NCBI GenBank assembly: GCA_026169195.1
Contig: JAPFEH010000078.1
Coordinates: 1 to 64,000, forward strand
Direction: 5' to 3'
From: Dysosmobacter sp.
GTDB taxonomy: Bacteria > Bacillota > Clostridia > Oscillospirales > Oscillospiraceae
DNA: 64,000 nucleotides
Shown here: piece after piece, positions 28,143 to 37,868 of the stretch
Position numbering within the stretch: the first letter of the stretch is position 1
How the letters are laid out: every line of letters starts with the position of its first letter
Notes under the pieces: model-generated
What the model saw: the letters and a program-made list of their open reading frames with translations, nothing else
Database searches by the model: none
What the model was told of the DNA's origin: nothing
Program-made: the position numbers and the translations under genes

Positions 28143-30128
28143 TCAGGCCCGTTTGAACATTTTCTCCAGCTCATGGTTCGACAGGCGGACTGCCACAGGC
28201 CGCCCGTGGGGGCAATAGCGCACCTCGCCGCTCTGGACCTTTTCCACCAGCACCCGCAGTTCCGCTTCATCGCTGGTCCAGCCGCCCTTGATGGCAGCCT
28301 TGCAGGCCATGGTATGCAGCAGGCCCTCCCGCCGTTCCTCCGGATTTTTTCCGCTGCGCAGCTTTTCCGCCAGCTCTTCCAGCGTCGCCGTGGTATCTGC
28401 CGCATCCAGATCCGCCGGAACCTCCCGCACCAGCACCGCGCCATCGCCGAAATCCTCACAGGAAAAGCCGAACTGTTCCAGCAGGGGCCGGTTTTCCAGC
28501 AGCAGCGCGCCGTCTTCTCTGGAAAGCTCCGCCGCAACCGGCTGCAGCAGCGTCTGCCGCATGGGCGGCTCCAGCGCCGCTTTCAGCCGGTCAAAATGGA
28601 TCCGCTCATGGGCGGCATGCTTATCAATGAGCCACACGTCTCCTTCCGCGCTCTCACAGATGATATACGTGTGCAGCACCTCGCCTGCGATGCGCCAAGG
28701 GATTTCCCGCGCAGGCTCCAGCACCTGCTGCTGCTGCGGGATCTCCAGCTCCGTCTGCACCGGTGCCGGAATGGCAGGCGTGAAGGGCTTTTCCGGAGCC
28801 GGGGAACGCGGCGTCTCTTCCCGCGCCGTCTCTTCTGCCGCAGCAGGGCGCGCCGTTACGGACGCCGGCGGCGCACCGAAGGCGCCGGAGGGTTTTTCCA
28901 GCGGGCGGAACGCAGCGGGACGCGCTGTCGGCTGCACGCTGTCCGCCACCGGAACCGCCGCCCTCCATTCCGGATCCCACGCAGGCGCAGACTGCTGCGG
29001 ACGTACCGGCGCAGTCTGCCGTGACGCAGCAAAAGGCGCCGCCTTTCCCGCCTGCTCCCGATAGGTCTTGGCGTCCATGGTCCGGAAAAAGTCCTGCCGG
29101 GGGGCTGTGGACGGGACCGCGGCCGCTTCCCTGACCGGGGCGGAACCCGCGTCCAGGCAATCCAGCACGGTGTGGTACACCGCGTTGAACACCTCCCGCT
29201 CCCGGGCGAATTTCACCTGCGTTTTGGCAGGGTGCACATTGACGTCCACCCCCTCTGCGGGCAGTGTGACAAACAGCACGCAGCCGGGAAAGCGGCCCTT
29301 CATGATCTGATTGCGGTAGCCCTCCTCCAGAGCCGCCGTCAGAAGCTGGGACTTGATAAACCGGCCGTTGACAAAAAACACCTGCATGGAGCGGGAGCCC
29401 CGTCCCATCAGGGGCTGCGTGACAAAGCCGCGGACCGACACCTCTCCGCCGCTGCCCTCCACCGGAAGCAGGGAGGCGGCAAACTCTCTGCCCAGCGCCG
29501 CATATACGGCCGATTCCGCTTTTCCGTCTCCGGGCGTGTGGAGGCTCTCTGCCCCGTCCTTCATCAGCTTAAAGGAGATATCCGGATGGCTGAGGGCCAG
29601 ATGCTGCATCAATCCCGCCACGGCGGCCGTCTCCGCGCTGTCCTTCTTCATAAATTTCAGACGGGCCGGCGTGTTGTAAAAGAGATCCCGCACAACCACG
29701 GTGGTTCCCTCCGGTGCGCCCACCTCTTCCACCGGACCGGAAACGCCGCCCTCCAGCCGCAGCTGCGCGCCGGCCGCGCCTTTCCGGGCCGTTAAAACCT
29801 CCATGCGGCTGACCGCACAGATGGCTGCCAGCGCCTCTCCCCGAAAGCCCAGCGTTCCGATCCTGCCAAGATCGTCCGCGCAGCGGAGCTTGCTGGTGGC
29901 GTGGCGCAAAAAGGCGGTGGGCAGCTCCTCCGGCGCAATGCCGCAGCCATTATCCGTCACCCGGATCAGGCCCATGCCGCCCCGCCGGATCTCCACGACG
30001 ATGGCGGTGGCTCCTGCGTCAATGGAGTTTTCCACCAGTTCCTTGACAACGCTGGCCGGCCGTTCCACCACTTCTCCGGCAGCGATCAGATCCGCTACAT
30101 GCGCGGGCAGCTGTACGATATGAGGCAT
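28143..30128 (-). CDS. mutL: DNA mismatch repair protein MutL
   Basis: MutL couples MutS recognition to strand incision. The 661 residues include the GHKL ATPase motifs (LVENSIDAGAT, DNGCGI, TLGFRGEALA and the GTTV region), a proline- and alanine-rich linker (about 335-460) and the C-terminal dimerisation/endonuclease domain. The endonuclease motif reads DKHAAHERIHFD, with Lys and a final Asp where DQHA..E....E is canonical; ACKAAIK and the zinc-site CPHGRPV are present. The start at 30128 follows GGAGGG. No MutH is expected in this lineage. Confidence 0.96.
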   Translation of the reverse strand: MPHIVQLPAHVADLIAAGEVVERPASVVKELVENSIDAGATAIVVEIRRGGMGLIRVTDNGCGIAPEELPTAFLRHATSKLRCADDLGRIGTLGFRGEALAAICAVSRMEVLTARKGAAGAQLRLEGGVSGPVEEVGAPEGTTVVVRDLFYNTPARLKFMKKDSAETAAVAGLMQHLALSHPDISFKLMKDGAESLHTPGDGKAESAVYAALGREFAASLLPVEGSGGEVSVRGFVTQPLMGRGSRSMQVFFVNGRFIKSQLLTAALEEGYRNQIMKGRFPGCVLFVTLPAEGVDVNVHPAKTQVKFAREREVFNAVYHTVLDCLDAGSAPVREAAAVPSTAPRQDFFRTMDAKTYREQAGKAAPFAASRQTAPVRPQQSAPAWDPEWRAAVPVADSVQPTARPAAFRPLEKPSGAFGAPPASVTARPAAAEETAREETPRSPAPEKPFTPAIPAPVQTELEIPQQQQVLEPAREIPWRIAGEVLHTYIICESAEGDVWLIDKHAAHERIHFDRLKAALEPPMRQTLLQPVAAELSREDGALLLENRPLLEQFGFSCEDFGDGAVLVREVPADLDAADTTATLEELAEKLRSGKNPEERREGLLHTMACKAAIKGGWTSDEAELRVLVEKVQSGEVRYCPHGRPVAVRLSNHELEKMFKRA

Positions 30129-30155
30129 CTTTGTTCCCTCCAAACCCGCTAAAAC

Positions 30156-31067
30156 TTACAAAAACAGCACCGCTACCACCGGAATGGTAAGAATGGATAC
30201 CAAGGTGGTCAAAAAGGTTCCCTGTGCCATACATTCGGTGTCCCCGTGATACTCCATACAGAGCATCGCGCCGTTAACCGCGGCGGGCATAGCCATCAGA
30301 ACCACGGCAATGCCAGCCACCAGCGGCTCCACCTGCATCCAGCCAAGAATAACCCACAGCAGGGCGGGCAGGAGCAGCAGCCGCAGCGCCGTCAGCACCC
30401 ACAGCCGCGGCGAGGCAAAGACCTGCTTCACCGAAAGCCCCGCCAGCAGCGATCCCACCACCAGCAGGGAAAGCGGCGTGGTCAGATCCCCAACAAACGC
30501 CGCGCATTCCCCCACCAGCGCCGGAAGGGAGAGCCTGCACAGCGCCACCACCAGCGCCAGAACCGCGGCAATGATGCAGGGCGACGCCAGCTGCTGCCAG
30601 CGGAATTTTGCCCGTCCCGCCAGCATCAGCGGGCCGATGGAATAGGCCAGCAGATTGAAGGGAAGCACCAGGATCACCGCATAAAACAGCGCCTCCGGCC
30701 CAAACACCGCAACGGTCACCGGATAGCCGATAAAGGCCACATTGGGAAACACCAGAATATACCGCCAGACGCCTTTCTGCTGCTCCGTTCCGCCCAAGAT
30801 CCGCGGTGCAGCCACCGCCACCAGCATTTCAACGCCGTAAAACACAGCTGCCACCTTCAGCGTCGAGAGGATCTTCGATGCCTCCGGCAGCGTCTCTCCG
30901 GTGGTCACAGAGGCAATGATCAGACAGGGCATGGTAATATTTAGAATGATCTTGGAGAGCTTTTGATCCGTCTCTCCGCCCAGATAGCCCAGCCGGCGGG
31001 CCAGATAACCTGCCGCGATCCCGAACAGGATCACCAGCATTTCAAAAAAAGTATCCAGAAAACTCAT
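30156..31067 (-). CDS. AEC-family transporter (auxin efflux carrier-like)
   Basis: The 303-residue protein has about ten membrane helices in two similar halves, with the AEC-type features NITMPCLIIASV (about residue 44) and NVAFIGYPV (about 105). In bacteria such carriers move organic acids such as malate or malonate; the substrate here is not evident. It lies between a small membrane protein and mutL in the long minus-strand gene string. Confidence 0.9.
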   Translation of the reverse strand: MSFLDTFFEMLVILFGIAAGYLARRLGYLGGETDQKLSKIILNITMPCLIIASVTTGETLPEASKILSTLKVAAVFYGVEMLVAVAAPRILGGTEQQKGVWRYILVFPNVAFIGYPVTVAVFGPEALFYAVILVLPFNLLAYSIGPLMLAGRAKFRWQQLASPCIIAAVLALVVALCRLSLPALVGECAAFVGDLTTPLSLLVVGSLLAGLSVKQVFASPRLWVLTALRLLLLPALLWVILGWMQVEPLVAGIAVVLMAMPAAVNGAMLCMEYHGDTECMAQGTFLTTLVSILTIPVVAVLFL

Positions 31068-31092
31068 GGGTCACGTTCTTCTCTCTTTCCAA

Positions 31093-31560
31093 TCAGGTCT
31101 CATGCCACTGGCCGCGGTAGCCCAGTGCATCCACCAGAGCATACAGCTGCCGCACCGAGCGGGCGTCCCCCTCTACGGAGCGCAGCAGCTCATTTTTGCC
31201 GTCCGTCTCAATATTGACCGTCCAGTCGCCGTTTTTCTCCCAGCAATAGACCATTTTTACGGATGTCAGCGGGATCTGCCGCTCTCCCAGCGTCAGCACT
31301 CCGCCGGCAATGGTCCACCGCAGCACAGCGCCGGCGTCTTTGCCGCCGGGCATCAGCTTCAGCATCTGCGGGTACAGCAGCCAGATCAGCACCGGCACCA
31401 GCAGCGCAATGCCAAGCTGGGTCATCAGTCCCGTCTCCAGCTGCCGCAGAAGCGTCCGCGCAATGGGCAGTGTCACCAGCAGGATCAGCCCTGCCGTGAT
31501 CCCCAGAGCCGCCGCCTTCTGCCAGCCTCCCTTCCGTTTCACCGTCACTTCACCAGACAT
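31093..31560 (-). CDS. Small two-helix membrane protein with PH-like C-terminus
   Basis: The 155 residues hold two membrane helices (about 18-36 and 48-63) followed by a soluble beta-rich tail ending in an alpha helix. This resembles bacterial PH-like membrane proteins, but I do not recognise a named family. I chose the ATG at 31560, 8 nt after AGGAGG. It is closely packed after the CPBP protease gene (13 bp) and ahead of the AEC gene. Confidence 0.75.
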   Translation of the reverse strand: MSGEVTVKRKGGWQKAAALGITAGLILLVTLPIARTLLRQLETGLMTQLGIALLVPVLIWLLYPQMLKLMPGGKDAGAVLRWTIAGGVLTLGERQIPLTSVKMVYCWEKNGDWTVNIETDGKNELLRSVEGDARSVRQLYALVDALGYRGQWHET

Positions 31561-31573
31561 CCGCAATTCCTCC

Positions 31574-32281
31574 TTACCTTACTGCCCATACGTTCAGCGC
31601 GTTGACCGCCGCATGGACGCCGATGGCCGTCCACAGCGTGCCGCTGTGTTCATAGCTCCATGCCAGCACCACACCGGGGACCAGATACTGGATCATCAGC
31701 AGAAAACAGCTCAGATCCTGCCGCACCACCGCAAACTGCCAGACATGCAGCAAAGCAAACAGCAGACAGCTCACTCCATAGGCCGCCAAGCGGCTTTTGC
31801 TTTTCAAATTTCCAAATACCAGACCCCGGAACAGCACCTCCTCCACAAACGGCGCCAGCAGCACCACGATCAGCAGCGTCCTCTGCGGCGCATCCTGAAT
31901 CTGCGCGGAGATGGCGGAGTCATTCAGGTTGGTCCGGTTGGCTACGATCAGATTGCTGAGCCGGTACACCAGCTCGTTGAGTCCGTACAGCCCCACCAGC
32001 CCCGCCAGCGCGGTTTTGCAGGCAGTTCCAAGATTGTCCGCAAGCTGCCGGGTCGTGCGCAGGAGAAACCGGTGAAAGATGACGACGGTCACGGCAAACA
32101 GCACGTAATCATAAATCAGGTTCTGTTCCGCGGCGGAAAAGGAAACGGACAGCAGCCCCTCCAGCATCCGGAACAGCGGGTCCGCCGCAAAGGGCAGCAC
32201 CAGCAGATATAACACGAAAAAGACCACGCCGGCGATCTGTTCGCCGGTCGTCATGTAAGACGCGGCCTTGCGTCCAGCCAT
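31574..32281 (-). CDS. CPBP-family intramembrane metalloprotease
   Basis: The 235-residue polytopic protein contains the CPBP/CAAX motif 1 FVEEVLFRG (about residue 144), motif 2 in LLFALLHVWQF (about 174) and motif 3 in GVHAAVNAL (about 223). These supply the Glu and His metal ligands. Family members process prenylated or small peptide substrates, or give bacteriocin self-immunity; the substrate here is unknown. It follows mutS by 58 bp across a weak hairpin. Confidence 0.9.
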   Translation of the reverse strand: MAGRKAASYMTTGEQIAGVVFFVLYLLVLPFAADPLFRMLEGLLSVSFSAAEQNLIYDYVLFAVTVVIFHRFLLRTTRQLADNLGTACKTALAGLVGLYGLNELVYRLSNLIVANRTNLNDSAISAQIQDAPQRTLLIVVLLAPFVEEVLFRGLVFGNLKSKSRLAAYGVSCLLFALLHVWQFAVVRQDLSCFLLMIQYLVPGVVLAWSYEHSGTLWTAIGVHAAVNALNVWAVR

Positions 32282-32297
32282 ACATACCTCCCAAACG

Positions 32298-32317
32298 GCG
32301 CCGGCTCCTTCCGGCGC
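32298..32317 (-). terminator. Weak terminator-like hairpin between mutS and the CPBP gene
   Basis: A 7-bp GC stem pairs 32311-32317 with 32298-32304 around 6 nt, but only three T residues follow. It may reduce rather than stop transcription into the downstream genes. Confidence 0.35.
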
Positions 32318-32339
32318 GGAAAACAGCCCTCCGGAGCCT

Positions 32340-34943
32340 TTACATCAATTTTTGCTTCAGCTCGTACAGCAGCCCCATGGCCTCGATGGGCGTCAGCGTA
32401 TCCGGCTGGCAGCGGCGCAGGGCATCCAGCACCTCGCCCTCCCCGATGGCCGCAAGAGAGACCTGCTCCGGCTCTTTCCGGGCTGCCACATACTGCACGC
32501 CGTTTCCGCTCTCCAGCTCCCGCAGAACCTCTTTGGCCCGGCGGACCACCTTATCCGGCAGCCCCGCCAGCTTGGCTACCTCGATGCCGTAGCTGCGGTC
32601 CGCGCCGCCCGGGACGATCTTCCGCAGGAAGGTGATCTCCTCTCCCCGGGTCTTGACGGCAATGGAATGGTTCACGGCGCCGGGGAGGGTCCCCTCCAGC
32701 TCCGTCAGCTCGTGGTAATGGGTGGCAAACAGCGTCTTCGCCCCCAGCAGCCTGCGGTCCGCGCAGTATTCCAGCACCGCTCTGGCGATGGACATGCCGT
32801 CAAAGGTGCTGGTTCCCCGTCCGATCTCATCCAGAATCAGCAGGGAATCCTTGGTGGCATGGTGCAGAAGATCCGCCACCTCGGTCATTTCCACCATGAA
32901 GGTGGACTGTCCCGCCGAAAGGTCGTCGCTGGCACCGATGCGGGTGAAGATCCGGTCCACCACGCCGATGCGGGCATACTTGGCCGGAACAAAGGACCCC
33001 ATCTGCGCCATCAGAACCATCAGGGCCACCTGACGCATATAGGTGGACTTTCCTGCCATGTTGGGACCGGTGATGATATCCACCCGCGCCTCTTTTTCCC
33101 CCATAAAGGTATCGTTGGGCACAAACAGGCTGTCTTTCAGAACCTTTTCCACCACCGGATGGCGGCCCTCCCGGATCTCGATGACGCCGGATTCGTCCAC
33201 CTCGGGGCGGCAGTACCGGTTCCGCACCGCCACCACCGCAAAGGATACCAGCGCATCCAGCTCCGCCACAGCCGCCGCAGTCCGCTGGATCCGCTGCGCC
33301 GCCGCAGCCACCGTCTCCCGCAGGCGGGAGAACAGCTCGTATTCCAGCGCGACCACCCGCTCCGAGGCCGTGAGGATCTGATGCTCCAGATCCTTGAGTT
33401 CCTGCGTGATGTACCGCTCGCCGTTGACCAGCGTCTGTTTCCGGATGTACGTCTCCGGCACCTGATCCTTGAAGGAGTTGGAAACCTCAATGTAATAGCC
33501 GAAAACCTTGTTGTAGCCGATTTTCAGGGTGCGGATGCCGGTGCGTTCCTTTTCCTTGGCCTCCATCTCCGCCATAATGCCCTTGCCGCCCTTGAGGATA
33601 TGCCGCAGGCGGTCCACCTCCGGATCGTAGCCGTCCCGGATGAAGCCGCCCTCCCGGACGGAAAACGGCGGCTCATCGCAGATGGCGGCGGCGATTCCGG
33701 CGCCGATATCATCCAGCGTATCCAGACGGGCCGTCAACTCCTCCAGACAGCGGTCTTTCAATCGGGAGGCCTGCGCCCTGACGGCGGGGAGCTTTTCCAC
33801 CGCCGCCCGCAGCGAGGCCATATCCCTGCCGCCGGCGGTGCCATACACGATGCGGCCGATCAGCCGCTCCATGTCTCCCAGACCCGCCATCGCGGCAGAC
33901 AGCTCCTCACGGGCGATGGTATCCTCCACCAGCGCCGCCACGGCGGCATTGCGCCGGCGGATCGCGGTTACGCTGAGAAGCGGCCGCTCCAGCCACCCGC
34001 GCAGGCAGCGGGCCCCCATCGGCGTCCGCGTCTTATCCAGCACCCACAGAAGGCTCCCCTTCTTCTCTTTGCTGCGAAGCGTCTGCGTCAACTCCAGATT
34101 CCGGCGGGCCGTCAGATCCAATTCCATGAAGCGGCCCTGCTCGTAATAATCCAGATCGTTGAGGTGGCTCAGATCGGTTTTCTGCGTCTCATAGAGATAG
34201 TGCAGCAGTCCGCCCAGCGCCAGTACCGCCGCCGGATTTCCGGCGGGCAGGCGGCTCAAGGCCTCCTCACCGAACTGCGCGCGGATGCTCTGCTCTGCCT
34301 CCCTGTATTGAAACCGGCGTGCGCCTCCCTGCTCCACCCGGCAGGAAAACCTGCCCCGCAGTATCTCCACCAGAGCGGTTTCCGCACAGGCCTGCTCATT
34401 CAAAATCGCCTCCGCCGGATCAAAGCGGCCCAGTTCGTTGATCACATGCTCCAGCCGGTCTTTGCCGGAAAACGCCGTCAAATGGGCCTTTCCGGTGGAA
34501 AGCTCGCAGAATGCCACGCCGGCACCGTTCTCATCCAGATAGATCCCGCAGATAAAGTTGCCGGACCGGTCATCCAGACAGGCTGCGTCGATCACCGTGC
34601 CCGGCGTCACCACCCGAATGATGTCCCGCTTCACCAGCCCCTTCGCCTTGGCCGGATCCTCCATCTGCTCGCAGATGGCCACCTTGTAGCCCTTGGCGAT
34701 CAGACGGGCGATATAGGATTCGCTGGCATGATAGGGAATGCCGCACATGGGGACCTTTTCCTCCGGCGCCTTATTGGGGTCCTTGTCCCGACTGGTGAGG
34801 GTCAGATCCAGCTCCCGGGACGCCGTGCGGGCGTCATCGGCAAACATCTCGTAAAAATCCCCCAGTCGGAAAAACAGAATGGAGTCCGGGTTGTCTTTTT
34901 TGATTTCCAGATACTGCTTCATCATGGGGGTCAGTTCCGCCAT
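32340..34943 (-). CDS. mutS: DNA mismatch repair protein MutS
   Basis: MutS recognises mismatches. The 867 residues include the mismatch-contacting FFRLGDFYEMF (Phe-x-Glu motif at about residues 27-37), the connector and lever domains, and the ATPase with GPNMAGKSTYMRQ (about 612), ILDEIGRGTSTFDG and THYHEL. The C-terminus ends with the short helical dimer region. The start at 34943 is an ATG; an in-frame GTG lies three codons earlier. It is downstream of miaB and an MBL gene. Confidence 0.97.
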   Translation of the reverse strand: MAELTPMMKQYLEIKKDNPDSILFFRLGDFYEMFADDARTASRELDLTLTSRDKDPNKAPEEKVPMCGIPYHASESYIARLIAKGYKVAICEQMEDPAKAKGLVKRDIIRVVTPGTVIDAACLDDRSGNFICGIYLDENGAGVAFCELSTGKAHLTAFSGKDRLEHVINELGRFDPAEAILNEQACAETALVEILRGRFSCRVEQGGARRFQYREAEQSIRAQFGEEALSRLPAGNPAAVLALGGLLHYLYETQKTDLSHLNDLDYYEQGRFMELDLTARRNLELTQTLRSKEKKGSLLWVLDKTRTPMGARCLRGWLERPLLSVTAIRRRNAAVAALVEDTIAREELSAAMAGLGDMERLIGRIVYGTAGGRDMASLRAAVEKLPAVRAQASRLKDRCLEELTARLDTLDDIGAGIAAAICDEPPFSVREGGFIRDGYDPEVDRLRHILKGGKGIMAEMEAKEKERTGIRTLKIGYNKVFGYYIEVSNSFKDQVPETYIRKQTLVNGERYITQELKDLEHQILTASERVVALEYELFSRLRETVAAAAQRIQRTAAAVAELDALVSFAVVAVRNRYCRPEVDESGVIEIREGRHPVVEKVLKDSLFVPNDTFMGEKEARVDIITGPNMAGKSTYMRQVALMVLMAQMGSFVPAKYARIGVVDRIFTRIGASDDLSAGQSTFMVEMTEVADLLHHATKDSLLILDEIGRGTSTFDGMSIARAVLEYCADRRLLGAKTLFATHYHELTELEGTLPGAVNHSIAVKTRGEEITFLRKIVPGGADRSYGIEVAKLAGLPDKVVRRAKEVLRELESGNGVQYVAARKEPEQVSLAAIGEGEVLDALRRCQPDTLTPIEAMGLLYELKQKLM

Positions 34944-34979
34944 GGGTGTCACCTCATCCTTGTCGTTCTTTTCCGGAGC

Positions 34980-35801
34980 TTACAGCTCCACTGTGACGCC
35001 GCCCCGCAGGCGGTGCAGTCTCCCGCCCAGCATGGTCTTGAGCCGGTCGTAGGCATAGTCTCCGGTGCAGTGGCCGGTATAATACACCGTATCGCCCTCC
35101 AGAAGCGCCCGTCCGGTCTCGTCGATCAGGGCGTCCGCCTCCGGCTCCCCTGCTGTCAGCTGGAACAAATGAAAGCCGCCGAACACCGCGTCCGGCCGCC
35201 TTCCCAGCCGCCGCTCCGCTTCCCGCAGAATATTGACGATCCCGCAGTGGGCACAGCCCGCCACCAGAACCGACTTTCCCTCCGCGGTGATGAGCAGATT
35301 CTGCTCGTGGGGAAAGGTGTCCCGCAGAAAGCCGTCAAAGGTGCGGGTAAACAGACGGGCGCTGGCCCGCAGGGCGCCGGTTTGATCCGCCACCTCGGCA
35401 AACAGCGTCAATTCCCCGTCAATGACCTTCTCCCGTCCGGTCAGCGTGAACCGTTTCCGGCTCATTCCCTGATCCAGTCCGATATACTCCGCTTCCTCTC
35501 CCGGCATCAGGGCATAATACTCCTGAAAGGCAGCCGGATGCAGGTAGATTTCCGCCCGGTCATTCAGCAGTCCGAACAGGGAAAGGCCGCCTCCGTGGTC
35601 GTAATGCCCGTGGGACAGCACCGCCGTATCCACAGCCCGCAGATCCACGCCCAGCCGCTCTGCGTTCCGGAGGAACTCCTGATCCGGCCCCATGTCAAAC
35701 AGGATCTTATGGGCGCCGGCCTCCAGATACAGGCTCAGACCGTGGGAGGCGGAAAGCCCCTCCCCGCAGGCAGTGTTTTCCATCAGTGTGACGACCTTCA
35801 T
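34980..35801 (-). CDS. MBL-fold metallohydrolase, DHPS-like
   Basis: The 273-residue protein has the metal motif SHGHYDHGGG (about residue 63) and a GCAHCGIVNI segment (about 184). Together with GFHLF and YTGHCTG these are typical of the 7,8-dihydropterin-6-methyl aminobenzene phosphate synthase-like MBL branch. Family members are poorly characterised in bacteria. It starts 12 bp after miaB and precedes mutS by 36 bp. Confidence 0.88.
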   Translation of the reverse strand: MKVVTLMENTACGEGLSASHGLSLYLEAGAHKILFDMGPDQEFLRNAERLGVDLRAVDTAVLSHGHYDHGGGLSLFGLLNDRAEIYLHPAAFQEYYALMPGEEAEYIGLDQGMSRKRFTLTGREKVIDGELTLFAEVADQTGALRASARLFTRTFDGFLRDTFPHEQNLLITAEGKSVLVAGCAHCGIVNILREAERRLGRRPDAVFGGFHLFQLTAGEPEADALIDETGRALLEGDTVYYTGHCTGDYAYDRLKTMLGGRLHRLRGGVTVEL

Positions 35802-35813
35802 CGGATTCCCCCC

Positions 35814-37223
35814 TCATCGTTCTCCGTACAGCGCCCATGTATTGCTGGCGGTGATCTTCACATCCACAAACTGCCCCAGCAGCTCCGGTCCGCCCTTGAT
35901 CCGCACCAGACGGTTGCCGTCCGTGCGGGAAGCCAGCGGATAATCGGGATCATCGCTCTCTCCGTCCACCAGAACACGCACGGTTTTCCCGATATACTGC
36001 TCATGGAGGGCGGCGGATCTGGCGTTCTGCACCTCCAGCAGCCGGTCGAACCACTTCTGCTTTTCCTGACGGGTGGCAGGATCCGGCATCTCCGCCGCCT
36101 TCGTACCGGGCCGCGGAGAGTAAATGAAGGTAAAGAGGGCGTCAAAGCCCACCTCATCCACCAGAGAGACCGTGTCCATGGCCTCCTCCTCGGTCTCGCC
36201 GGGAAAGCCGATGATGACATCGGACGTCAGCACCAGACCGGGCATGACGGATTTGGCATAGTTGATGAGATCCAGATACTGCTGCCGGGTATAGCGGCGG
36301 TTCATCTCCTTCAAAATCCGGTCATTGCCGGACTGGAAGGGCAGGTGCAGCTGGCGGGCCACATGGGTGCTGGCCGCCATGGTGTCGAACAGCTTTCTGG
36401 TGGCGTCCTTCGGGTGGCTGGACATGAAGCGGATGCGGTATTCTCCGGGGATCCGGTCGATCTCCGCCAGCAGATCCGCAAAGTCATAGTCCATCTCCAG
36501 ATCATTGCCGTAGGAGTTCACATTCTGCCCCAGCAGGGTGATGTCTTTATATCCGCTTTCCACCAGCTCCCGCACTTCCTGCAAAACGCAGCGGGGATCC
36601 CGGCTCCGCTCCCGCCCCCGCACATAGGGCACGATGCAGTAGGAGCAGAAGTTGTTGCAGCCGTACATGATGGAGACCCACGCCTTGACGCCCCTCTCCC
36701 GCACCACGGGGATCCCCTCGGCAATGGTTCCGTGCTCATCCTCTACGGAAAAGACCCGCTTGCGGCTCTCGTAGACCTGCCACAGCAGCTCCGGAAACCT
36801 CCACAGCGCGTGAGGCCCGAACACCAGATTCACCAGCGGATAAGACTTCCGGATGCGTTCCGAAACCCTTGGCTCCTGCGCCATGCAGCCGCACAGGCAG
36901 ATCACCATTTCCGGATTTTCCTTCTTGGCATGGGTCAAAGCGCCCAGATTGCCGAACACACGGTCCTCCGCGTGTTCCCGCACGGCGCAGGTGTTCAGGA
37001 TCACCAGATCCGCGTCTGCGGGCTTGTCTGTCAGCGTAAAGCCGCACGCGCGCAGCATTCCCATCAGTTTTTCCCCGTCCGCCACATTCTGCTGGCATCC
37101 AAAGGTGTCCACGCAGGCCACGGGATGCGCCTCCCGCCTGCTGAACATCTCCCGAATGGCAGTTTCAAATTCCCGCTGGCGGTCAAGCTCCGCCTGAGGG
37201 ACCAATACTTGGTTGCGTTCCAC
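35814..37223 (-). CDS. miaB: tRNA-2-methylthio-N6-dimethylallyladenosine synthase
   Basis: MiaB is a radical-SAM methylthiotransferase acting on the A37 that MiaA has isoprenylated. The 469 residues include the N-terminal cluster cysteines (TFGCQQN, LNTCAVREHAED, LCGCMAQ), the radical-SAM CNNFCSYC (about residue 195), and a C-terminal TRAM domain. The start is a GTG at 37223 with GGAGG 7 nt upstream. It heads the long mut-mia-hfq-sepF gene string. Confidence 0.96.
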   Translation of the reverse strand: MERNQVLVPQAELDRQREFETAIREMFSRREAHPVACVDTFGCQQNVADGEKLMGMLRACGFTLTDKPADADLVILNTCAVREHAEDRVFGNLGALTHAKKENPEMVICLCGCMAQEPRVSERIRKSYPLVNLVFGPHALWRFPELLWQVYESRKRVFSVEDEHGTIAEGIPVVRERGVKAWVSIMYGCNNFCSYCIVPYVRGRERSRDPRCVLQEVRELVESGYKDITLLGQNVNSYGNDLEMDYDFADLLAEIDRIPGEYRIRFMSSHPKDATRKLFDTMAASTHVARQLHLPFQSGNDRILKEMNRRYTRQQYLDLINYAKSVMPGLVLTSDVIIGFPGETEEEAMDTVSLVDEVGFDALFTFIYSPRPGTKAAEMPDPATRQEKQKWFDRLLEVQNARSAALHEQYIGKTVRVLVDGESDDPDYPLASRTDGNRLVRIKGGPELLGQFVDVKITASNTWALYGER

Positions 37224-37269
37224 GATCGTTCCTCCAGAAATTCACAAATAAAGATACTTTAACTGATAT

Positions 37270-37298
37270 ATGATACCACGAACCCTGCGGGAAAACAA
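37270..37298 (-). promoter_or_regulatory. Promoter of miaB and downstream gene string
   Basis: TTGTTT (complement of 37293-37298), a 17-bp spacer and TATCAT (complement of 37270-37275) precede miaB by about 45 bp. Confidence 0.65.
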
Positions 37299-37341
37299 CT
37301 GAAAATCACAGCAAAGCTTCCCCGCAGCCGGGGGAAACCCA

Positions 37342-37369
37342 TTGCCTTTTTCCGGGAAAGGTATATGAT
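37342..37369 (+). promoter_or_regulatory. Promoter of the EamA gene
   Basis: TTGCCT at 37342-37347, a 16-bp spacer and TATGAT at 37364-37369 lie about 30 bp before the EamA start. It is divergent from the miaB promoter, within the same 177-bp gap. Confidence 0.65.
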
Positions 37370-37400
37370 GATCGTATTCTGAAAAAAGGGGTGTTCCTTC

Positions 37401-37814
37401 ATGTGGATGATTCCGGCACTGCTCTCCGCCCTGTTTGCGGCGCTGACCTCCATTCTGGCCAAGGTGGGAATCGAAGGCGTCAATTCCACGCTGGCAACCG
37501 CCATCCGGACCGGCGTGGTCCTGCTGTTATCATGGGGCATGGTGTTTCTGACCCATGCGCAAAGCGGGATCCCTTCCATCAGCCAGAAAAGCTGGCTGTT
37601 TCTGATCCTGTCGGGCCTTGCCACCGGAGCCTCATGGCTGTGCTATTACAAGGCCATCCAGCTGGGCGAGGTTTCCAAGGTCGTTCCCATCGACAAGCTC
37701 AGCGTGGTGATTACACTGGTTCTGGCCTTCGTCTTTCTCCACGAACCCTTCACGGTAAAATCCGCCGCGGGCGCGCTTTTGCTGGCAGCCGGAACGCTGG
37801 TTCTGGTTCTGTGA
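37401..37814 (+). CDS. EamA-family (DMT) small membrane transporter
   Basis: The 137-residue protein is a single EamA repeat with about five membrane helices, including a conserved SWLCYYKAIQLGEVSKVVPIDKLS-type loop (residues about 79-102, described rather than quoted in full). Single-repeat members act as dimers. It is the only plus-strand gene in the left two thirds of the window and has its own promoter. The substrate is unknown. It converges on ileS. Confidence 0.9.
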   Translation: MWMIPALLSALFAALTSILAKVGIEGVNSTLATAIRTGVVLLLSWGMVFLTHAQSGIPSISQKSWLFLILSGLATGASWLCYYKAIQLGEVSKVVPIDKLSVVITLVLAFVFLHEPFTVKSAAGALLLAAGTLVLVL

Positions 37815-37868
37815 ACCCTTCGCGCCCTCCCCGCCTCTTGCGCGCCTGCGGCGGACCTCCGCGCATCC

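Noticed and set aside
32268-37262. Plus-strand open frame of 1664 codons opposite mutS, the MBL gene and miaB
   Set aside because: It lies antisense to three clearly homologous genes, is rich in His, Gln, Arg and Pro as expected of a GC-rich shadow frame, and has no recognisable domain.
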